A stretch of 10,322 nt of DNA from CAYGZC01 sp964354225. GTDB taxonomy: Bacteria > Bacteroidota > Ignavibacteria > UBA10030 > SZUA-254. The notes beneath the pieces were generated by a model. It had not been told where the DNA came from, did not search any database, and was given only the letters and a program-made list of their open reading frames with translations. Below, piece after piece: positions 6,173 through 10,322 of the stretch (its first letter is position 1; each line of letters starts with the position of its first letter). The position numbers and the translations under genes are program-made. Location of the stretch: contig CAYGZC010000146.1 of the NCBI GenBank assembly GCA_964354225.1, positions 1-10,322 on the forward strand, read 5' to 3'.

Positions 6173-7113
6173 TTTCACGAGATAATGGAGAGCGCGAGAC
6201 TACAACTCACCGCCTTATTCAAGGTGATGCTAGATACGTACCTTTCATCAATGATGAATCAATCCATCTTGTTGTAACATCACCGCCCTACTGGACACTA
6301 AAGCGATATAATGAAAATTCCAACCAACTTGGGCATGTATCCAACTATGAAATTTTCCTCGTGGAACTCGCCAAGGTTTGGAAAGAGATGTTTCGTGTTT
6401 TAGTGCCAGGTGGTCGGCTGGTGTGTGTCGTAGGCGATGTCTGTCTATCCAGACGGGAATATGGCCGCCATGTAGTTGTTCCGCTCCATTCAGATATTTC
6501 TGTCTCCTGTAGAAAAATTGGCTTCGATAATCTCAATCCGATTATTTGGCATAAGATCAGCAATGCAAACTACGAGATCAACAACGGCTCAAAGTTTCTT
6601 GGGAAACCATATGAACCGAATTCAATCATTAAGAACGACATTGAGTTCATACTCATGCAAAGAAAGCCGGGGGGGTATCGCCAACCGACAGAACACCAAC
6701 GCAAATTAAGTATGATCTCTAAAGAGGAATACAGTAAATGGTTCCAACAGTTCTGGAATCTTAGTGGTGCTTCTACGAAGAAGCATCCAGCTCCTTTTCC
6801 CTTGGAACTTGCATATAGACTTGTTAGAATGTTTTCTTTTTGGGACGACACAGTAATAGACCCATTCTGCGGAACTGGGACAACAATGCTAGCTGCAATG
6901 AAAGCCAAACGGAATAGTATTGGCATTGAGATTGATCCCGAGTATTGCAAAATGACCGAAGAACGTCTCAGGGAAGAAAACTCCAATATGTTCTCATCAA
7001 CCAATTTGGAGTTTATCTATCCTGCCGTAGAAGCTAAACAAAAACTTGCTGTGAGTGACAAACGAAACAAATATATAGCTCGAAAGAGAAAATTTGTAAA
7101 GAAACATGCATAG
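6169..7113 (+). CDS. Site-specific DNA methyltransferase (amino-methylating, beta class) of the type II restriction-modification operon
   Basis: This 314-residue enzyme transfers a methyl group from S-adenosylmethionine to an exocyclic amino group, presumably protecting the site cut by the upstream endonuclease. The catalytic motif IV TSPPYW (37-42) comes before the SAM-binding motif I DPFCGTGTT (231-239), followed by IGIEIDPEY (251-259). This order of motif IV, then variable region, then motif I defines the beta class. SPPY-type motif IV is most often found in N4-cytosine enzymes, but some N6-adenine enzymes share it, so the modified base is not settled. The region 85-225 between the motifs probably holds target recognition. 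The ATG overlaps the endonuclease stop by 4 nt. The C-terminus is strongly basic (RKRKFVKKHA). The function is well supported; the sequence specificity is inferred only from its partner. Confidence 0.93.
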   Translation: MISRDNGERETTTHRLIQGDARYVPFINDESIHLVVTSPPYWTLKRYNENSNQLGHVSNYEIFLVELAKVWKEMFRVLVPGGRLVCVVGDVCLSRREYGRHVVVPLHSDISVSCRKIGFDNLNPIIWHKISNANYEINNGSKFLGKPYEPNSIIKNDIEFILMQRKPGGYRQPTEHQRKLSMISKEEYSKWFQQFWNLSGASTKKHPAPFPLELAYRLVRMFSFWDDTVIDPFCGTGTTMLAAMKAKRNSIGIEIDPEYCKMTEERLREENSNMFSSTNLEFIYPAVEAKQKLAVSDKRNKYIARKRKFVKKHA

Positions 7114-7146
7114 TTTCTATCATAAGCACGCGCAAAAGGATAATAT

Positions 7147-7590
7147 ATGGAATACCGTCACACACAATTTAGTACTGTAATAATCTTTGCCGTGGGAATT
7201 GTCATCGCGGCAATGTTTGTTCATTTCCTGATATCGGAATCGGTTCATCCTATTGAAGCAGGACTCGCTATATTACTTCTTGTTACTTTATTTCTCTTCG
7301 CATCACTCACTGTAGAAGTCAACTATGGCAGTGTGGTATGCTACTTCGGACCCGGACTCATCCGAAAGGAAATCAAGCTATCTGATATTATCGATGCTCG
7401 ACCTGTAACCAATTCCTGGCTTGCGGGCTGGGGAATTCGATGGATACCCAGGCGATATATGCTGTGGAATGTTTCGGGCTTTCAAGCAGTAGAACTGACG
7501 CTAACGAACGGTAAAAGGTTTCGGATTGGCACAGATGAACCCGATTTGCTTGTCCGTGCAATTCAAATCAACAAAACGGCGGGAACCTAA
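7147..7590 (+). CDS. Small membrane protein with two N-terminal helices and a PH-like cytoplasmic tail
   Basis: This 147-residue protein starts at an ATG with AAAAGGA 6 nt upstream, 33 bp after the methyltransferase stop, so it may belong to the same transcript. Two hydrophobic segments (about 9-29 and 36-53) form a hairpin in the membrane. The rest is beta-rich: a GSVVCYFGPGLIRKEI strand pair, then KLSDIIDARPV, GWGIRWIPRRYMLWNVSG and VELTLTNGKRFRIGTDEPDLLVRAI. This pattern is typical of bacterial PH-like domain proteins of the kind annotated as PH domain-containing or uncharacterised. The substrate or partner is unknown. Nothing ties it functionally to restriction except its position. Confidence 0.8.
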   Translation: MEYRHTQFSTVIIFAVGIVIAAMFVHFLISESVHPIEAGLAILLLVTLFLFASLTVEVNYGSVVCYFGPGLIRKEIKLSDIIDARPVTNSWLAGWGIRWIPRRYMLWNVSGFQAVELTLTNGKRFRIGTDEPDLLVRAIQINKTAGT

Positions 7591-7751
7591 CCAGCGGCTT
7601 CCTGAACAAAATTGTTTCGGGGAAGGCAGGACTGAGACCCGCTAAAAGATAAAGCATGGCGTATATAGATTTCGTATATTATGAAAGCTATCAACATAAA
7701 ACCAGATTTGTTTTGATCGCAACTTAACCGCAATCATAAGGAGAAAAGAAC

Positions 7752-7877
7752 ATGAGCAAAGGTCAGGACAGTAAAAAGTCAACCAAGAAGGCACCAATGA
7801 AAACCAAGAAGGAAAAGAAAGCCGCGAAGAGGGACAAGAAGCAAGGGATAGTGAACACGGTATCACAGCAATTTTGA
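7752..7877 (+). CDS. Small lysine-rich basic protein (41 residues)
   Basis: An ATG at 7752 has an excellent AAGGAG Shine-Dalgarno (7738-7743) 8 nt upstream and opens a 41-codon frame ending in TGA at 7875-7877. The product begins MSKGQDSKKSTKKAP and continues with KTKKEKKAAKRDKKQG. It is about 40 percent lysine plus arginine and lacks any hydrophobic segment. From memory it resembles a widespread family of tiny basic proteins starting M(S/A)KG-D-KK whose function is unknown; I cannot check this here. The last nine residues (IVNTVSQQF) break the basic pattern, which could mean a shifted or altered C-terminus. The 161 bp before it (7591-7751) hold no other gene that I can see. Confidence 0.65.
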   Translation: MSKGQDSKKSTKKAPMKTKKEKKAAKRDKKQGIVNTVSQQF

Positions 7878-7901
7878 TACTGCTTACATGAATTTGGCGG
7901 C

Positions 7902-7933
7902 GTGTTGGGGGCAATGCCGTTAGCCGGCAACAC
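7902..7933. repeat. Imperfect hairpin in the gap after the lysine-rich gene
   Basis: GTGTTG (7902-7907) pairs with CAACAC (7928-7933), with an inner GGCAA/TT-A-GCC stem around a small loop. It begins 25 nt after the stop of the lysine-rich gene. No T-run follows, so it is not a typical intrinsic terminator. The rest of 7878-8081 has a second small inverted repeat, GGGAG/CTCCC at 8028-8042, and no gene I can support. Confidence 0.35.
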
Positions 7934-8081
7934 CTTCCCTATTTGTGAAGTAGTTCCGCCCAACCAACAGAAAGCAGGCGGTCAAGAAGGATGGCGGACA
8001 GGTGTACTCCTGAAATGGACAGCAATCGGGAGTTCAACTCCCTCTAAACATAGGAGCTCAAATATCTAAGGAATAATTTCC

Positions 8082-8657
8082 GTGGAAACAACACAGAGCA
8101 TCATCAAAGAAATTGTATTTAGAACATTTGTTTCCGTTCTTTGTTGCACAATTTTAGGTTATCTATTCTGGAAAGGATTGGTTTTCTACCGTTACCATTC
8201 GGCGTTTCAGTTCATAGCATACGGAACAATGGGTTCAGTCTTTTTCTATACTCTGCGTTTCAGCGTTAAGAATGCATTTGCCGCATTGCTTTTAGCTTTA
8301 GTTGTGTTTTCATTTCTCGTCATCGAATCACGCGGTCTTTATACCTTAAGAGACTCATTAGTTGCAATCGCTATGGCATCAACTATCTACGTTTACTGCA
8401 CCACTTTTCATAATCGAACCAAGCTCTCTAAGTTGACTGAACCACTTATCTTGGCAATGCTTTTTTCTATAAGCAATTTTATCATTTTTTTATTAATCGA
8501 TGCTATCGTGTATAAAATTCCCATAACTTTAACTTGGGTGTATGAAGTCACAAAGCACTTTTTCCTGATTGGATTAGGAATTGGCATTGGAATCATATTA
8601 ACTGAAGAACCTTATTCAGAAAAGATACGTGCAAAATTTCGCAATTTCATTATCTGA
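8082..8657 (+). CDS. Polytopic integral membrane protein of unknown function
   Basis: This 191-residue protein is read from a GTG at 8082 with AAGGA 9 nt upstream (8068-8072). No closer in-frame ATG lies before the first membrane segment. It has about six hydrophobic segments at residues 11-34, 40-58, 63-81, 88-106, 119-142 and 157-173, with short loops and a basic C-terminal tail (KIRAKFRNF) that suggests a cytoplasmic end. I do not recognise a family. There are no charged pairs or motifs that identify a transporter or enzyme. It has the same orientation as its neighbours, with the GIY-YIG-like gene starting 40 bp after its stop. Confidence 0.75.
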   Translation: METTQSIIKEIVFRTFVSVLCCTILGYLFWKGLVFYRYHSAFQFIAYGTMGSVFFYTLRFSVKNAFAALLLALVVFSFLVIESRGLYTLRDSLVAIAMASTIYVYCTTFHNRTKLSKLTEPLILAMLFSISNFIIFLLIDAIVYKIPITLTWVYEVTKHFFLIGLGIGIGIILTEEPYSEKIRAKFRNFII

Positions 8658-8675
8658 TCCAGATTGAAGCTGGAT
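8657..8675 (+). terminator. Small hairpin at the stop of the membrane protein gene, possible weak terminator
   Basis: ATCCAG (8657-8662) and CTGGAT (8670-8675) form a perfect 6-bp stem with a 7-nt loop, followed by AAAATTTT. The T-run is short and starts 4 nt after the stem, so termination would be partial at best. It lies between the stop codon of the membrane protein and the ribosome binding site of the next gene. Confidence 0.3.
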
Positions 8676-8697
8676 AAAATTTTCAGGGACAACAAAG

Positions 8698-9066
8698 ATG
8701 AACTCAATACAAGATCTAAAGAGAGAATACAAAGAACGGAAAAAACCAGCCGGAGTCTTCATGGTAAAGAACACTGCGAACGGCAAGGTACTGCTTGGAA
8801 GCAGTCTGAACCTCGAAGGACCTTTGAACAGTCACAAGTTTATGCTGACTATCGGAAAGCACCGCAACGAAGCTCTCCAGAAAGAATGGAATGAATCAGG
8901 TCCCGACAAGTTCGTCTTCGAAATTTTAGAAGTTGTGAAAGTCAAAGACGATCCTGATTTTAACCTGAGCGATGAATTGACACTGCTTGAAGAAATCTGG
9001 ATCGAGAAATTGCAGCCCTTCGGTGAGCTAGGGTATAATACCGACATGCATATACGCCAGGCATAG
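8698..9066 (+). CDS. Small GIY-YIG nuclease-family protein with altered signature residues
   Basis: This 122-residue stand-alone protein starts at an ATG with AGGGA 8 nt upstream (8685-8689). The GIY-YIG fold is suggested by GVFMVKN (19-25) in place of GIY, VLLGSSLNL (31-39) in place of YIG, KHRNEALQKEWN (54-65), the strand KFVFEILEVV with Glu75, and EEIWIEKLQP-GELGYN ending in Asn114, the last conserved position. Small GIY-YIG proteins of this shape occur in many bacteria with no assigned role. Both signature tyrosines are replaced (Phe21, Leu32), and no arginine occurs between Gly34 and Arg56 where the catalytic one is expected. Nuclease activity is therefore doubtful, and a nucleic-acid-binding role is possible. 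Its association with the restriction operon is by position only. Confidence 0.78.
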   Translation: MNSIQDLKREYKERKKPAGVFMVKNTANGKVLLGSSLNLEGPLNSHKFMLTIGKHRNEALQKEWNESGPDKFVFEILEVVKVKDDPDFNLSDELTLLEEIWIEKLQPFGELGYNTDMHIRQA

Positions 9067-9110
9067 AGCGAGAAATCTTAAACATCTCCTCTCCCTTGGC
9101 ATTAAAATTA

Positions 9111-9145
9111 AGGGGATAGTAAACATTCTTCTTTTACTACCCCCT
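9111..9145. terminator. Bidirectional terminator-like hairpin between convergent genes
   Basis: The arms at 9111-9123 and 9133-9145 pair at 12 of 13 positions, with one A-C mismatch, around a 9-nt loop. On the minus strand it is followed by TAATTTTAAT, giving a modest U-run that suits the secreted-protein gene ending at 9161. On the plus strand it lies 45 bp beyond the GIY-YIG gene stop but lacks a T-run there. Placement between two converging genes supports a shared terminator. Confidence 0.62.
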
Positions 9146-9160
9146 ACCTTAAAGTAAAAA

Positions 9161-10322
9161 TCACCTTATCAATAACATCTTCTTCACATTTATGAAATTA
9201 CCTGCTTGTATCTTATAGAAAAACATACCGCTCGGTAAAGTATTCGCATTAAAACTCACCGATTTGAACCCCGCGGTTTGCGTTTCATTGACAAGAGATA
9301 CCACTTCTCGACCAAGTAAATCGTAGATTTTTAATGTCACATGTGCCTTCTCAGGTAATCCATATCTAATTTCAGTAATTGGATTAAATGGATTAGGATA
9401 ATTCTGATCCAATGAATATTCCGTCGGGATATTAGAATAGTTTACATTCTTAATATCCGTGACGAGATCTATAACAAAATTCCAAGAGATCTGCACGGAT
9501 AGAATATTTCCATACAAATCCGACAGTGAATCAATGGCGACGCTCAATGTATCACCTTCAATCAAATCATTAATATCCTTCGGTGTAATTACTAGTTCAT
9601 CACCTTTACACAAGATATTAATCTCAACGTTAAGATCTTTAGAAATATTATGCATCTTAATATGTTGTTTATTGGCAGTAGCACAATTGATATTTTCACT
9701 AAACTGAATTTTAATATCGTCGCCGGTATTCAGGATTCCATCAGACGGTTGCGGATTACCAAATGCAACGGGAGCGGTACGGTCGAGCACACCTGCGTAA
9801 GTACGCGTAATGAAAGAATCAACCGTGCAATGTGTTGATGCCCGGAGTTCATAGACTCCATCGGATAATGCCGACATATCCCATAAATAGAGAATTGAAT
9901 CAGCCGGCAAAGTAGCCCGTGGATAATTAAATAATTGAATCCAGTCGTTAGCTCCGTTCAGCCGATATTCGAATTTAAGCTGCTGCATACTCACGTTGGC
10001 TGCATTATAATCTTTTAAAACAATTGCCATCTGATTATTGTTGGTGGTGTTGACAATCCAATTCAACGAAGGTTGTACTACCCTGACATCACTACATGGC
10101 TTTATAAAATGCACACTGAAAGTTACGGTAGTATCAAACTGGTCGTCGCACGGAGAATATAAGTGCACCATTAGGTTATCGTAATCATATACACTGCCGA
10201 CCTCTCGCATTACGCGTAACGTTGCCCGTTGAGGATCTGCGCTATTGGGCGGCATTGAAAATGGCAGTTGATCATCACCAAGCACTGCACCTCCCACCTG
10301 TATAATCGCTCCATCGGGATTG
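9161..10322 (-). CDS. Large secreted protein with Ig-like modules and a type IX secretion C-terminal sorting domain (5' end outside window)
   Basis: The frame is open through the right edge, so the 386 visible residues are only the C-terminal part. The in-frame GTG at 10297 is not a convincing start because coding sequence continues upstream (NPDGAIIQ). From N to C there is a module of about 170 residues rich in beta-strand patterns (SVYDYDNLMVHLYSPCDDQF; VNTTNNNQM), then at about 9785-9470 an Ig-like domain opening with DRTAPVAFGNPQPSDG and containing IKIQFSENI, resembling the SbsA/Big_5 type. From about 9420 to the stop lies a Por/type A sorting domain with SLDQNYPNPFNP, VTLKIYDLLGREV and a basic KKMLLIR end. 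The sorting domain sends the protein across the outer membrane through the type IX system, where it is normally cleaved and anchored. No catalytic domain is visible in this part, so the function of the whole protein is unknown. Confidence 0.9.
   Translation of the reverse strand, partial: NPDGAIIQVGGAVLGDDQLPFSMPPNSADPQRATLRVMREVGSVYDYDNLMVHLYSPCDDQFDTTVTFSVHFIKPCSDVRVVQPSLNWIVNTTNNNQMAIVLKDYNAANVSMQQLKFEYRLNGANDWIQLFNYPRATLPADSILYLWDMSALSDGVYELRASTHCTVDSFITRTYAGVLDRTAPVAFGNPQPSDGILNTGDDIKIQFSENINCATANKQHIKMHNISKDLNVEINILCKGDELVITPKDINDLIEGDTLSVAIDSLSDLYGNILSVQISWNFVIDLVTDIKNVNYSNIPTEYSLDQNYPNPFNPITEIRYGLPEKAHVTLKIYDLLGREVVSLVNETQTAGFKSVSFNANTLPSGMFFYKIQAGNFINVKKMLLIR

Noticed and set aside
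6570..7004. Minus-strand open frame of 144 codons inside the methyltransferase gene
   Set aside because: It is antisense to conserved methyltransferase motifs, has no ribosome binding site and has no recognisable domain.
7583..7660. Integron attC-like site after the PH-like gene (ACCTAAC, then AGCGG pairing with CCGCT)
   Set aside because: The left box matches RYYYAAC, but no GTTRRRY right box follows at a suitable distance, and no similar site follows the other island genes.
8005..8055. tRNA-like fragment around GGGAGTTCAACTCCC
   Set aside because: It contains a TTCAA loop, but with the loop in the T-arm register the stem mispairs (A-C). No matching acceptor, D or anticodon arms can be drawn.
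8664..8894. Plus-strand open frame of 76 codons overlapping the GIY-YIG gene start
   Set aside because: It is out of frame with a better-supported gene that has a Shine-Dalgarno and family motifs. Its product is low-complexity and charged.
10295..10297. GTG as the start of the secreted protein gene
   Set aside because: The frame stays open and protein-like to the window edge, and there is no signal peptide after the GTG. The true start must lie outside.
1..10322. CRISPR array, insertion sequence or prophage genes
   Set aside because: No regularly spaced repeats, transposase, integrase or phage structural motifs were seen on either strand.

Overview
The window looks like chromosomal DNA from a Bacteroidota/Ignavibacteria-like (FCB group) bacterium. 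The main reason is the partial gene at the right edge, which ends in a type IX secretion (Por) C-terminal sorting domain with the QNYPNPFNP signature common in Ignavibacteria and relatives. A lipoprotein fusing a family 3 glycosidase to a beta-lactamase-fold serine hydrolase fits the same lineage. This assignment is inferred from protein motifs only.

Left block (1-5103, all minus strand). Reading in the direction of transcription: a BadF/BcrA-type amino-sugar kinase with a GTG start (5103-4168), a 960-residue NagZ-like glycosidase/serine hydrolase lipoprotein (4019-1137), and the N-terminal two thirds of a group-2 L-glutamate gamma-semialdehyde dehydrogenase (1067 off the left edge). The kinase and the glycosidase make a plausible peptidoglycan amino-sugar salvage pair. 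A GC-rich interspersed repeat of about 33 bp sits against the stop codons of both the kinase and the glycosidase. The copy behind the kinase continues into a row of three short hairpins.

Middle block (5104-9066, all plus strand). An AT-rich intergenic region of about 320 bp, with a possible sigma70-like promoter and a weak small ORF, leads into a type II restriction-modification operon. The operon has a PaeR7I/XhoI-family endonuclease (predicted target CTCGAG) and a beta-class DNA methyltransferase with an SPPY catalytic motif, joined by an ATGA overlap. An 11-bp perfect palindrome occurs twice, once on each side of the endonuclease start codon. Downstream come a small membrane protein with a PH-like tail, a 41-residue lysine-rich protein with a strong ribosome binding site, an integral membrane protein of about six helices, and a small GIY-YIG-like protein whose signature residues are altered. 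The block has one orientation and lies between oppositely oriented housekeeping or secretion genes, so it reads like an accessory island. No integrase, transposase or attachment site is visible.

Right block (9161-10322, minus strand). This is the C-terminal 386 residues of a large secreted protein with Ig-like modules and the type IX sorting domain. A strong hairpin at 9111-9145 separates it from the convergent GIY-YIG gene and probably serves as the terminator between them.
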